A DNA stretch of 15,874 bases from Acidobacteriota bacterium. Its GTDB lineage: Bacteria; Acidobacteriota; Terriglobia; UBA7540. Position 1 is the stretch's first letter. Each line of letters opens with the position of its first letter. The translations under genes and the position numbers were made by a program. The stretch is taken from the NCBI GenBank assembly GCA_021828245.1, contig JAKASC010000023.1, positions 1 through 15,874 on the forward strand, written 5' to 3'. This document shows positions 7,522 to 15,874 of the stretch, piece by piece. A model generated the notes under the pieces. That model ran no database searches, was not told the origin of the DNA, and saw nothing but the letters and a program-made list of their open reading frames with translations.

Positions 7522-8751
7522 TTACTTCTTCGTCTTCACTAGCCCCTGATCCGCGGCAGGAGCCTCGGGAAATTCCTCCGGTAAATAAAGTCTTGCCGCC
7601 AACCCCATTCGGAACCCGGGAGCATCCAAATCACCGTTCGATTGTTCACGCCGCACGGGTTGGGCCACAAAACGCAAGGCCACTTCCCCGCGGTGCGTGA
7701 TTTCATCCGGAAGAACCAACTCCAACTCCAAAGGCCTGTCGGCAGGAATCGGCGTTGCGCTGACCATGCGGATACCGGAGCGAGAGACATCCTTGCTGAG
7801 CGCTTCACCCCCAGCCCGGCTGTCACGGTCTTCGCGCCACGACAGGCGCACCGGTAATTCGACGGGATAGCGACGGTGGCGACGTCGTTCGGAAGCTCGG
7901 CTCAAGTGGGCTTGCTGAAGATCTCCCTCGGGCAGAAAGATTTCCAATCCCTCAGCCGCTCCCACGGTTCCGGAGAACTCTTGGTTCGCCTTCTCCACCA
8001 AGCCATCCACATAGGCATCACTGCTGTCCGGATCGTGATGGAAAAGAATCAACTTCCGAACCCCTGCCTCTCGAGCGATGCGCGTGCCCTCCAACCACGA
8101 GCTATGGCCCCAGCCCTTCTTTTCCTGGGCGAGTTGCTCGGGAGTGAATTGGGCATCATAGACCAAAATATCTGCGCCACGCACGAATGCGCGCAGAGCG
8201 CGATCGTAGGAGGGCGAGCCGGGCTCGGTGTCGGTTGCCAGGACGAACGACGCGCCATCCGCATCAACCCGATAGGCCACGCAGCCTTGAGGATGGTTGA
8301 GCGGAACCGAGCTAATCACCGCCCCGCCCACGTTAATCGGGTGTTGGTCGAGATTAAAAAAATGGCGCGTCGAAGCCATGGCCTTCATGTCCACCGGAAA
8401 ATAAGGATTGGCCATTTGATCCTCGATGGCGGCCTGCAAATCCGCGCCCTCGCGGCGAATCGAGTGAAAAAGAAAGATGTTGCCGGCCTTGTAAAACGGG
8501 GCAAAAAAGGGAATGCCTTGGATGTGGTCCCAATGGAAGTGAGTTAGGAAAATATAACCATGAACCGGCCGCTCGCCAAACTCCCGCATCAAACCCTTGC
8601 CCAGCGAGCGAAGGCCCGTCCCACAATCCAGCACAATCAAGGTGCCGTTGGCCAGACGAATCTCAATGCACGGGGTATTGCCTCCGTACCGGGAGTTTCT
8701 CCGCTCGGGGGTTGGCGTTGAACCCCGCACGCCCCAGAATTTGATTCTCAT
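7522..8751 (-). CDS. Metallo-beta-lactamase-fold hydrolase with C-terminal PilZ domain
   Basis: A 409-residue protein with no signal peptide, so probably cytoplasmic. Residues 1 to about 275 form a metallo-beta-lactamase fold: KFWGVRGSTPTP and RYGGNTPCIE at the N-terminus, LDCGTG, and the metal motif THFHWDH (H71, H73, D75, H76). Further likely ligands are LNH (H153), ATDTE (D174) and LFHHDP (H238/H239). The start resembles the RNase Z/cyclic-nucleotide phosphodiesterase-like branch, but the substrate is unknown. Residues about 287-392 look like PilZ, with a basic RxxxR motif in RRRHRRYP (289-296) and DVSRSG (321-326) fitting the [D/N]xSxxG motif, both needed for cyclic-di-GMP binding. The architecture suggests a hydrolase controlled by cyclic-di-GMP. 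The start at 8751 follows a G-rich, weak SD sequence. The gene is divergent from dnaB and the nearest gene upstream of hemDE, 368 bases away. Confidence 0.87.
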   Translation of the reverse strand: MRIKFWGVRGSTPTPERRNSRYGGNTPCIEIRLANGTLIVLDCGTGLRSLGKGLMREFGERPVHGYIFLTHFHWDHIQGIPFFAPFYKAGNIFLFHSIRREGADLQAAIEDQMANPYFPVDMKAMASTRHFFNLDQHPINVGGAVISSVPLNHPQGCVAYRVDADGASFVLATDTEPGSPSYDRALRAFVRGADILVYDAQFTPEQLAQEKKGWGHSSWLEGTRIAREAGVRKLILFHHDPDSSDAYVDGLVEKANQEFSGTVGAAEGLEIFLPEGDLQQAHLSRASERRRHRRYPVELPVRLSWREDRDSRAGGEALSKDVSRSGIRMVSATPIPADRPLELELVLPDEITHRGEVALRFVAQPVRREQSNGDLDAPGFRMGLAARLYLPEEFPEAPAADQGLVKTKK

Positions 8752-9358
8752 CCCGCCCTGCCCGTCTCAGCCTGCTCGGAGAATAAATCGGCCGTTTACG
8801 TTAAAAGCTGAAGCCCTGTTTGGCCGCCGTCCCCTCAACTCCATCTAGAAAATTTCCCCTAATCGGATTTGGACCTTGGCTGGAGCATAGCACACCTCAG
8901 CCCTCGCTTCTATCGCCGCCGCGTTAGCAAAGGAGTTAATAAACGCTGGAGGCTATGGAGGCTGGAATCCATCGGGCGAATTGTCCGCGGCGTTCGTTGC
9001 TCAGCCTGCGGGCTTGCCGTTGGGGGACATTGTATTGCCCCACACGCCGGCACCAACCCGCGGTGCCGTTCGTTGCCTCTGAACAACGCAAGAATCGCAT
9101 CGGGCGGACGGTCTTATAGGGTACTCGCTTCGCGCGGGTGTCAAATCTATGGCGACGCCTTACGGGCCCTTGGGCAAAGTCTAGGACAACCACAGGCGAA
9201 AGATTGGGCTGAGGCGCTCCAGCCCTGTCTTTTGATAGCCGCAGGGTTTTCCACTGCACTCCGCCGTTCTTCCACAACTTTTCGCAAGAATTCACAGTAA
9301 TTCCACAGATTCCCGTTCGAATCCGCTTGAAACGGGCGGAGGTGATAGAATAGCAATA
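8752..9358. other. 607-base region without a supported gene, between divergent MBL-PilZ and dnaB
   Basis: A plus-strand frame (8869-9300) and a minus-strand frame running into dnaB (8936-9514) are open, but their products look random (Arg/Ser/Cys-rich, no motif) and lack start signals. A hairpin occurs at 9048-9068 (CGGCACC, seven-base loop, GGTGCCG). AT-richer sequence with two TTCCACA words occurs at 9265-9315. Promoters for both flanking genes must lie here. A structured non-coding RNA cannot be excluded, but I could not match one. Confidence 0.45.
9338..9351 (+). promoter_or_regulatory. Overlapping strong SD sequence and extended -10 element before dnaB
   Basis: GGAGGTGAT (9338-9346) is fully complementary to the usual 16S rRNA 3' end, but it ends 12 bases before the chosen ATG, farther than normal. 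The overlapping TGATAGAAT (9343-9351) fits an extended -10 promoter (TGn plus a TATAAT-like hexamer). Transcription would then start at or next to the ATG at 9359, making the mRNA leaderless. No good -35 was found. Only one of the two readings is likely to matter. Confidence 0.3.
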
Positions 9359-10732
9359 ATGGGCAGGATGGCTGGCACAGAGACCATCGAACGAGTTTTT
9401 CCCCACAACCTGGAGGCTGAGCGCGCCCTGCTCGGCTCCGTTCTGCTCGACAACGGCACGCTCTATATCGCGCTCGAGTATGTCACTCGAGACGATTTCT
9501 TCGCGGAAAGCCACCGCCTTATCTTCGACAAAATGCTGGAGCTATCTCAGAAGAATCGAACCATTGACCTGGTGACGCTTTCCGAGGAATTGTCCCGCGA
9601 GGGGTTGCTCGAGAAAGTGGGTGGAGCAGGCTACGTGGCGTCGCTGACCGACGGGGTTCCCATTGGCGTTTCTTCCACCGCGATGGAGTATGCGCGTATC
9701 GTGAAAGAAAAGGCCCTCGTTCGCCGGCTCATTCATGCCTCCAATAATGTCATCACTCGTTGTCTTGAAGGCGCGGACGATCCGGAAGCCCTGATTGATC
9801 TCGCTCAAAGCCAGGTTTTTGAGATTGCCGAACAAAAAACGCAGTCCGGTTTCATGGACGTTTTCCAAATCGTCAAAAGCAGCTTTGGCACGATTGATGT
9901 CCTGTTTGAGCGCGGCCATCACGTCACGGGCATCCCCACCGGCTTTGAGGAGCTCGACCAGATGACCTCTGGACTCCAGCCGGGCGAACTGATCATCATC
10001 GCGGCGCGGCCCTCGCTCGGCAAAACCGCGCTGGCCCTCAACATCGCCGCGAACGCGGCCATCCAGCACCATAAAAAGGTAGGGGTTTTTTCGCTCGAAA
10101 TGAGCAAAGAATCGCTCGCCTTGCGCCTGCTCTGCTCGGAAGCTCGCATTGACAGCCATCGGCTTCGAGCCGGCTTTACCACGCGCGAGGACTGGAGCAA
10201 AATGACGCAGGCCCTTGGCCGCCTGGCCGAAGCGCCGCTGTTTATCGAGGACACTCCCGCGCTAAGCATCATGCAGATTCGAGCCAAGGCCCGGCGTCTC
10301 AAGGCGGAGAAAGGCCTTGACCTTCTCATCGTGGACTATCTGCAGCTCGTCACCGGCCAGACGCGATCTGAAAACCGCACCCAGGAGGTCAGCTTCATTT
10401 CGCGCGGTTTGAAAAGCCTTGCCAAGGAGCTGCACGTGCCCGTGCTCGCCCTCTCTCAACTGAGCCGCGCCCCCGAGCAGCGCCCCGGCCAAAAGCCACA
10501 ACTTTCCGATCTCCGCGAGTCGGGCTCCATCGAGCAGGACGCCGATGTCGTCATCTTTATTTTCCGCGAGCGGCGCGCCGCCGAGGAGGGCGAAGAAGAA
10601 GCCGGCGCTGAAACCAAACTCATCATCGGAAAGCAGCGCAACGGCCCCACCGGTGAAATACCTATTGTGTTTCTCAGGCCCTATGTTCGATTCGAAAATC
10701 TCTCGCGCGAAGGCGATGCCGACGGATTTTAG
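9359..10732 (+). CDS. dnaB: Replicative DNA helicase DnaB
   Basis: A 457-residue protein of normal family length. DnaB is the hexameric helicase that unwinds DNA ahead of the replication fork and recruits primase. The N-terminal domain (about 12-115) begins with PHNLEAERALLGSVLLD. The RecA-like C-terminal domain starts at GIPTGFEELDQMTSGLQPGELIIIA. Walker A is ARPSLGKT (216-223), with Leu where Met is common. FSLEMS (244-249) and Walker B LLIVDYLQL (322-330) follow, then LSQLSR, a DLRESGSIEQDADVV stretch (384-398), and KQRNGPTG (425-432). There is no intein. The ATG at 9359 was chosen; Met4 (9368) is an alternative. An acidic EEGEEEAGAE insert lies near 409-418. Its downstream neighbour is alr, 97 bases on, an order seen in many bacteria. 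Confidence 0.97.
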   Translation: MGRMAGTETIERVFPHNLEAERALLGSVLLDNGTLYIALEYVTRDDFFAESHRLIFDKMLELSQKNRTIDLVTLSEELSREGLLEKVGGAGYVASLTDGVPIGVSSTAMEYARIVKEKALVRRLIHASNNVITRCLEGADDPEALIDLAQSQVFEIAEQKTQSGFMDVFQIVKSSFGTIDVLFERGHHVTGIPTGFEELDQMTSGLQPGELIIIAARPSLGKTALALNIAANAAIQHHKKVGVFSLEMSKESLALRLLCSEARIDSHRLRAGFTTREDWSKMTQALGRLAEAPLFIEDTPALSIMQIRAKARRLKAEKGLDLLIVDYLQLVTGQTRSENRTQEVSFISRGLKSLAKELHVPVLALSQLSRAPEQRPGQKPQLSDLRESGSIEQDADVVIFIFRERRAAEEGEEEAGAETKLIIGKQRNGPTGEIPIVFLRPYVRFENLSREGDADGF

Positions 10733-10829
10733 CCGTTGGCCTGAAGCGCGCCGCCGCGGCTGGCGTCGCCTGAACTGAACCTGAGTCCCTGCTCCCGCCT
10801 CGGAGCTCGGCAGCAATTTTTATTTCGCG

Positions 10830-12026
10830 ATGGACTCCGCATCCTTCATAATTCCCCTTATGCCCGTGATTGCCCCTGCGGTTAAATTGCTGCGTCCCAC
10901 CTGGGCGGAGATTTCTCTTCCCAAGCTGCGAAATAACTATCAGCGGGTTCGCCGCCTGGCGGGCACGCGCAAGGTGATGGCGGTGGTGAAAGCCGACGCT
11001 TACGGTCACGGTGCCGTGCCCATTGCCCGCGAATTAGCGGCGGCCGGCGTGGACGCTTTGGGCGTCGCCACGGTCGAGGAAGCCATCGAGATACGCGAGG
11101 CCGGGATTCATCTCCCTATTTTATTGCTCGGCGGACTCTATATGAGCGATCCCGCCGACCTGCTTGAATATCATCTCACCCCCACGGTCTCCTCCACGGC
11201 GCGGCTGGACACCTACGCGGCTTGTGCGCGGCGCTACGGGCGGACGATTGAATTTCATCTCAAGCTGGATACGGGGCTGGGGCGGCTCGGCTTGCCGCCG
11301 GACAGGCTTCGCGCCTTTATCGAACACTACCGCGAACTCGAGGGACTGGAACTTAAGGGCTTTTTTACCCACTTTGCCTCGGCGGAGGACCGCCTAGCGA
11401 CGCAAACGGACGATCAGCTCGCCATCTTCGCGCGCGGCTTGGCGGAGCTGCGCTCCTTGAGCGTCGAGCCGGAATGGATCCATCTTTCAAACAGCGCTGC
11501 CCTGGTCACCCGCCGCCATTTCCCTGAAGAAAATCTTGTGCGCATTGGAGCCTTGCTCTACGGATACTGCGTTCCTATTCTCTCTTTGCCCGGCGAGGCC
11601 CCGCCTGATCTATCCGAGTTTGAGCCGATCCTTTCTTTTAAGTCGCGGGTGGTTTTTCTTAAAGATGTTCCTGCCGGTTCACCGCTCGGTTACGGGGGAG
11701 CCTTTCACACTCGGCGTCCGTCGCGGATTGCCACCGTGCCCGTCGGTTATGCGGACGGCCTCAGCCGTGGTCTTTCCAACCGCGGTCACGCCATTATCCG
11801 GGACCGCCTGGCTCGGATTGTGGGCGCGATTAGCATGGACTTGAGCCTGTTTGATGTGACGGATATTCCGGGGGTCGAGGTGGGTGATGAGGTCATTCTG
11901 CTGGGCCGCTCGGAACACCATTCTATTACCGCGCTAGACGTTGCAGCCCAACTCGATACCGTGCCCTATGAAGTCTTGTGCTCGATCGGGCGCCGGGTCC
12001 CCCGCCTCTATCTCGATCAGGAATAA
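10830..12026 (+). CDS. alr: Alanine racemase
   Basis: A 398-residue PLP enzyme that interconverts L- and D-alanine for peptidoglycan. The N-terminal TIM barrel starts at RPTWAEISLPKLRNNY (22-37). The PLP lysine is K54 in VVKADAYGHG. LKLDTGLGRLG (144-154), THFASAE (180-186), HLSNSAAL (218-225) and VRIGALLYG (237-245) follow. The second catalytic residue is Tyr288 in SPLGYGG, where SYG is more usual. VGAISMD (331-337) and the C-terminal IGRRVPR match the family's beta domain. The ATG at 10830 has no SD sequence, and Met11 (10860) has none either, so the first 10-20 residues are uncertain. A weak hairpin (10791-10806) with a displaced T-rich stretch lies in the gap after dnaB. Read-through from dnaB is plausible. 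Confidence 0.96.
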   Translation: MDSASFIIPLMPVIAPAVKLLRPTWAEISLPKLRNNYQRVRRLAGTRKVMAVVKADAYGHGAVPIARELAAAGVDALGVATVEEAIEIREAGIHLPILLLGGLYMSDPADLLEYHLTPTVSSTARLDTYAACARRYGRTIEFHLKLDTGLGRLGLPPDRLRAFIEHYRELEGLELKGFFTHFASAEDRLATQTDDQLAIFARGLAELRSLSVEPEWIHLSNSAALVTRRHFPEENLVRIGALLYGYCVPILSLPGEAPPDLSEFEPILSFKSRVVFLKDVPAGSPLGYGGAFHTRRPSRIATVPVGYADGLSRGLSNRGHAIIRDRLARIVGAISMDLSLFDVTDIPGVEVGDEVILLGRSEHHSITALDVAAQLDTVPYEVLCSIGRRVPRLYLDQE

Positions 12027-12186
12027 CCCCGGGCAAAACGGCATAGTAGTCCAAATCCGCTGCTCACCCATATTCGATCTAATTTGAAAATGTCGGCCTG
12101 GTCGTTGCGTCCATGCAGAGCACGCAATGCGCTCGCTTCCGCCCACCCCCTTGTTTTTCACGGCAAATAAAATATAAAAATATCTC

Positions 12187-12215
12187 TTGACATGTAATGG
12201 AAGCCGAGATATAAG
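12187..12215 (+). promoter_or_regulatory. Near-consensus sigma-70-type promoter for the TonB-dependent receptor
   Basis: TTGACA (12187-12192) and TATAAG (12210-12215) are separated by exactly 17 bases. The sequence just upstream (about 12165-12185) is strongly AT-rich with A-tracts, like an UP element. Predicted transcription starts near 12222, giving a leader of about 80 bases before the ATG at 12304. The 277-base gap after alr holds no supported gene. Confidence 0.75.
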
Positions 12216-12303
12216 AGGCGTGTTGCACGGTAGTCTGCTGGCCTGAGTAATGAAGTTTCCGCGTCGGACAAACTAGGAGTCTAAAACCAAAAGAGGGGGA
12301 GAG

Positions 12304-15300
12304 ATGCAAAAGCAGCGTTTTGGTCTGCGTTTTGTGGTATTGGTGTTTTTGGCCGTTGCCGCCTTGGCGGTTAACGCCGCTGCCCAGTTTGGCACAGCCA
12401 ACATTGTGGGCACCGTGCGCGATCCTTCGGGCGCGGTCATTCCGGGGGCAAAGGTTACGGTGGCCGAGCCTTCACGAGGCTTTGTCCGCCATCTGGTCAC
12501 GGACTCTGACGGGAGCTATGCGATATCGAACCTGCCCATCGGCACCTATACGCTCACGTTCGAGGCCAAGGGTTTCGTGAAGGTCATCCAGACAGGCGTC
12601 ACATTAACCACGGGCCAGACACAGCGCGTAGATGCGGTACTGAAGGTGGGGACGGTCGCCACCACGGTGACTGTTCAGGGCAATCTTCCGCACGTTCAAA
12701 CCGAAACGGCGGCGATTTCGAGCGTCATCACCGGGCAGCAGATCGAGAACTTAGAGATCAACGGGCGCAATTTTGTGCGCTTGGCCCTGCTGGTGCCGGG
12801 GGCCGTGCCGGAAGGCCTGATAACCGACACCGTGGGCGTGCTCGCGAATAACAGCATCTCCTTCAACGGCAGCCGCACCCAGTACAACAACTGGACGGTG
12901 GACGGCGCGCCCAACACCGATGAAGGCTCGGCGAGCACCCTCAACACCTACCCGAACCTTGATAGCATCGCTGAGTTCCGTATCTCGACGTCGAACTACG
13001 GCGCGGAGTATGGCCACCACGCGGGTGCTCAAATCGACGTCGTCACGAAGTCCGGAACCAGCCAGTTCCACGGCAGCGCCTTCGAGTATCTGCGCAATGA
13101 CGTGTTGGACGCGCAGAACTTCTTCACCAATCGCTACAGCGGCGGCGTACCGCCAGCACGCGCGCCCCTCAAGCAGAACGAATACGGCTGGACGCTGGGC
13201 GGGCCAGTCTATATTCCGGGCATTTACAATACCAAAAAGAACAAGACGTTCTTTTTCTGGTCAGAAGACTGGCGCAAGATTCGTTCCAGCAGCCTTTTCG
13301 GGATCAATGAAACGCTCTCCATGCTCCAACGGAAGGGCGACTTCAGCCAGTGCGACCCGAACGCTCCCGGTGGGCCCGGCCACGGCACGCCAGGGGTTGG
13401 CAACGACGCGCCCTACAATGCGACGGTCGCCAAGGGCTGCGTTCTCCCTGTGGTCAACGGCGTAACCTACGATAACATCATGGACGTTCCTGGAATTGAC
13501 CCGCAGGCTGCGACCAACGCCGAGGATTTGATCTCGGCGTACTTCCCCACCCCGAACATTCCAGGGAGCCCTGTGGGCTGGAGCGGCATAGCCCCCAGCG
13601 CCACCAACTGGCGTGAAGACCAAATCCGCGTGGACCAGAACATCGGCAACAAGACCCACGCCTTTGTCCGCTACACCCAGGATGCATGGAACACCACCGT
13701 CAATCCGACCCTCTGGCAATGGGGCCCGGGCTCCATGTATAACACGGTCCAGACGGGCTTTCTCGCCCCCGGCAAAAGCGCGGTCTTGAACCTTACGAGC
13801 ACCATAAGCCCCACGCTGATGAATGAATTCATCGCCGGCTACACCGAGGACTGGATTACATTGACCAACCTACCCGGTGGCCAATCCACCGGCATCACCC
13901 GGCCGTCGAGTTTCCAGTTGGCCCACTTTTTCCCGGCCAATGCCGGCAACCCACTCTTGCCTAGCCTGGCCCTCTGCGGCGGCACGGCCACCTGCACGTT
14001 TTCGGGCGCGTACTCGGCCAACCCGTGGACGAACTCCAATCCGATCGTGGACTTCCAGGATAATGTAACAAAGGTCCACGGCAATCACATCCTGAAGTTC
14101 GGGGCATACCTCGAGGATTACCACAAGAACGAAACTTTTGGTGATGCCACCCAAGGCGAGCTGGACTTTTGGAGTGGTCAGCCCGGCAGCAGCGGAAACG
14201 CCCTGGCCGACGCGTTCCTCGGCCAAGCCAGCGACTACGTCGAAGGAACCCAAACCAACGTCAACGGAGTTCCGGTGGGCGGCAACAGCAAGGGCCACTG
14301 GACCTATTGGGACATCGAGCCCTATATCGAGGACGACTGGCACGTCAGTTCCAAACTGACCCTCAATCTCGGCTTGCGCTACTACTATTTCCAGCATATC
14401 CACGACATCACCAAGCCGACAGTGGACTCGGGCTTCCTGCCGCAGTTCTACAATCTTGCGGCCGAAGCCCAATACAACGCGAGCGGCAACCTGATCCAGG
14501 GCACAGGGGCGACGCCGCTTGCTTACGGCAACGGTTTGGTCGAGTGCGGCGCCAACGGCATTCCGCCCGGCTGCCAAACCAATACCTACAACAATTGGGC
14601 CCCGCGCTTTGGATTTGCGTACCGGCTGGGTCACAACACCTCCATTCGCGGCGGCTATGGCATCTTCTACGAGATCGGCAATGGCAACGAAGCTGAATCG
14701 GAAGGCGGCGAAGGCAATCCGCCTCACGAGCTCGGCCTGACGGCCTTCAACTTGGCCGAAACGGCCGCAGCGCGCGCCGTGGCGACATCGAGCTACCCGC
14801 AGGGCCAGCAAGTTGTCGGCCCGATCTACAGCAACGGCGTTTACTCGGCGCCTATTCCGCCCGCAGGCTATACGCTGTGGCCTTACCACCAGAAATGGCC
14901 GAGCGAGCAACAATTCAGCTTGAGCCTGGAGCACCAGTTCGCCCACGACAATCTGATCTCCCTGGCTTATGTTGGGGCTCTGGGACACCATCTGGCCATA
15001 GGCACCAGCTTCAACAATATTCCTCTCGGCATGGGCATCGTGAACGTGCCGCAGCTTGCAGGCAGCCCCGTGGTCGCGCACGGCTTCCAAGTGTGCGATG
15101 CGAGCGGCAACTGCAATGTACAGCAGGCCGAGATCCACGACGCCGGGATCGGCGAGTTCTTCCAGCCGTACCGCGGTTTCTCCGGCATGACGATGAAGGC
15201 CGACGCGGCGAACTCCAACTACAATTCCTTCCAGGCTGAATTCCGACATACTTTCGGCCACGGCTTGACGGCGCAGGTTTCCTACACGTGGTCCCACAAC

Positions 15301-15874
15301 CTTGACAATGCAACTTCAACCTACACTGCCAACACACGCAACGTGGATCCGTTTAACAATGAGCGGTGGTATGGCACCTCGGACAACAACCGGTTCCAGG
15401 TGTTCACCGCCAGCTACATCTACAACCTGCCGTTCTTCGCCAATGCCTCGAATCGCTTCATCCGTGGAGGCTTGGGAGGCTGGGAACTGAGCGGCATCAC
15501 CACCCTGATGGCCGGCTCGCCGTTATCGTTCCAGTGCGGCATGCAGAACCTGTCCACTGGCATCGGCGGCGGCGTCCAGTGCAACTCGGTAGGCCCGCTG
15601 AAGGTTGACAAACACGTTTACAACGATCCAACTTATGGGCCGACCGTAAGCTGGTACAATCCGGGCGTTATCGCTCAGCCAAACTTGAGCCAACTCCTTG
15701 CGAATGGCGAGCCAGGGATGTTCGGCTACGTGGGTCGCAACGTGATTACCGGCCCAGGGACAGCCGACACAGACTTGGCGTTGATCAAAAACTGGAAGGT
15801 GTCCAAACTCGGCGAAGGCGGGTTGATCCAACTTCGCTGGGAGACGTTCAACACCTTCAATCATGTGAACTGGA
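12304..15874 (+). CDS. Oar-like TonB-dependent outer-membrane receptor with carboxypeptidase-regulatory-like domain (partial)
   Basis: The frame is open for 1190 codons from the ATG to the right window edge. The start has a purine-rich SD sequence (AGGGGG, four bases before ATG) and a signal peptide (residues 1 to about 27, ending NAAAQ). Residues about 31-115 form a carboxypeptidase-regulatory-like beta-sandwich: GTVRDPSGAVIPGAKVTV, a TDSDGSYAISNLPIGTYTL stretch, and GFVKV. Residues about 128-255 are a TonB plug: FNGSRTQYNNWTVDGAP, EYGHHAGAQIDVVTKSGTSQFHG. The rest is a long beta-barrel, with FKFGAYLEDYHK-like strands, DDWHVSSKLTLNLGLRY and WAPRFGFAYR. This is the type expanded in acidobacteria, and its ligand cannot be read from sequence. 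No SusD-like partner is visible. It has its own strong promoter and so is probably not an alr-operon gene. No frameshift was found. The frame is still in barrel sequence at 15874. Confidence 0.94.
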   Translation, partial: MQKQRFGLRFVVLVFLAVAALAVNAAAQFGTANIVGTVRDPSGAVIPGAKVTVAEPSRGFVRHLVTDSDGSYAISNLPIGTYTLTFEAKGFVKVIQTGVTLTTGQTQRVDAVLKVGTVATTVTVQGNLPHVQTETAAISSVITGQQIENLEINGRNFVRLALLVPGAVPEGLITDTVGVLANNSISFNGSRTQYNNWTVDGAPNTDEGSASTLNTYPNLDSIAEFRISTSNYGAEYGHHAGAQIDVVTKSGTSQFHGSAFEYLRNDVLDAQNFFTNRYSGGVPPARAPLKQNEYGWTLGGPVYIPGIYNTKKNKTFFFWSEDWRKIRSSSLFGINETLSMLQRKGDFSQCDPNAPGGPGHGTPGVGNDAPYNATVAKGCVLPVVNGVTYDNIMDVPGIDPQAATNAEDLISAYFPTPNIPGSPVGWSGIAPSATNWREDQIRVDQNIGNKTHAFVRYTQDAWNTTVNPTLWQWGPGSMYNTVQTGFLAPGKSAVLNLTSTISPTLMNEFIAGYTEDWITLTNLPGGQSTGITRPSSFQLAHFFPANAGNPLLPSLALCGGTATCTFSGAYSANPWTNSNPIVDFQDNVTKVHGNHILKFGAYLEDYHKNETFGDATQGELDFWSGQPGSSGNALADAFLGQASDYVEGTQTNVNGVPVGGNSKGHWTYWDIEPYIEDDWHVSSKLTLNLGLRYYYFQHIHDITKPTVDSGFLPQFYNLAAEAQYNASGNLIQGTGATPLAYGNGLVECGANGIPPGCQTNTYNNWAPRFGFAYRLGHNTSIRGGYGIFYEIGNGNEAESEGGEGNPPHELGLTAFNLAETAAARAVATSSYPQGQQVVGPIYSNGVYSAPIPPAGYTLWPYHQKWPSEQQFSLSLEHQFAHDNLISLAYVGALGHHLAIGTSFNNIPLGMGIVNVPQLAGSPVVAHGFQVCDASGNCNVQQAEIHDAGIGEFFQPYRGFSGMTMKADAANSNYNSFQAEFRHTFGHGLTAQVSYTWSHNLDNATSTYTANTRNVDPFNNERWYGTSDNNRFQVFTASYIYNLPFFANASNRFIRGGLGGWELSGITTLMAGSPLSFQCGMQNLSTGIGGGVQCNSVGPLKVDKHVYNDPTYGPTVSWYNPGVIAQPNLSQLLANGEPGMFGYVGRNVITGPGTADTDLALIKNWKVSKLGEGGLIQLRWETFNTFNHVNW

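Noticed and set aside
8869..9300. Possible small plus-strand gene of 143 codons before dnaB
   Set aside because: There is no SD sequence or recognisable motif, and the composition looks like translated non-coding GC-rich DNA.
9250..9315. TTCCACA words resembling DnaA boxes near dnaB
   Set aside because: They do not match TTATCCACA, are few and irregularly spaced, and no origin-like AT-rich block or dnaA/dnaN gene is present.
9315..9337. tRNA T-arm-like word GTTCGAATCC
   Set aside because: Flanking bases do not form a T-stem, and no acceptor, D or anticodon arms could be fitted on either strand.
10791..10821. Hairpin GCTCC/GGAGC plus T-rich stretch between dnaB and alr as a terminator or attenuator
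   Set aside because: The stem has only five pairs and the T-run starts ten bases after it, so the geometry does not fit intrinsic termination.
13870..15297. Open 475-codon minus-strand frame opposite the TonB-dependent receptor
   Set aside because: It lies wholly inside a well-supported receptor gene, has no recognisable motifs, is Val/Arg/Ala-rich as expected for antisense of GC-rich coding DNA, and lacks an SD sequence.

Overview
The window looks like chromosomal DNA of a GC-rich, Gram-negative bacterium, most likely an acidobacterium. This is inferred from the large Oar-like TonB-dependent receptor with an N-terminal carboxypeptidase-regulatory-like domain, the DUF4380 protein, the lipoprotein and signal-peptide glycosidases, and the mixed strong and weak Shine-Dalgarno (SD) sequences. 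No rRNA or other phylogenetic marker was available to confirm it. No tRNA, CRISPR array, prophage or insertion sequence was seen.

Left arm (1-5090): a sugar-catabolic locus. Three genes run leftwards in tight order: a secreted GH27 alpha-galactosidase (2396-3562), a RhaT-family sugar permease (1316-2344) and a GH59 galactosylceramidase-like lipoprotein (1-1290, cut by the window edge). A DUF4380 protein with a likely galactose-mutarotase-like fold (3837-5090) is transcribed divergently. The 274-base region between the two arms holds an unusual pair of overlapping inverted repeats. Together the genes could release galactose from alpha- and beta-linked galactosides outside the cytoplasm, import the sugar and handle it inside.

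Middle (5162-8751): two leftward genes, each a domain fusion. One joins uroporphyrinogen-III synthase to uroporphyrinogen decarboxylase (HemD-HemE), two consecutive steps of tetrapyrrole synthesis, with a run of nine A exactly in the linker. The other joins a metallo-beta-lactamase-fold hydrolase to a C-terminal PilZ (cyclic-di-GMP-binding) domain. They are separated by 368 bases without a convincing gene.

Right arm (9359-15874): after a 607-base region with no supported gene come the replicative helicase gene dnaB and the alanine racemase gene alr, both rightward. A near-consensus sigma-70-type promoter then precedes a very large TonB-dependent outer-membrane receptor that is open to the end of the window.

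The observations most worth following are the GH27/RhaT/GH59 galactoside locus, the HemD-HemE fusion with a slippage-prone A9 tract at the domain junction, and the MBL-PilZ fusion.
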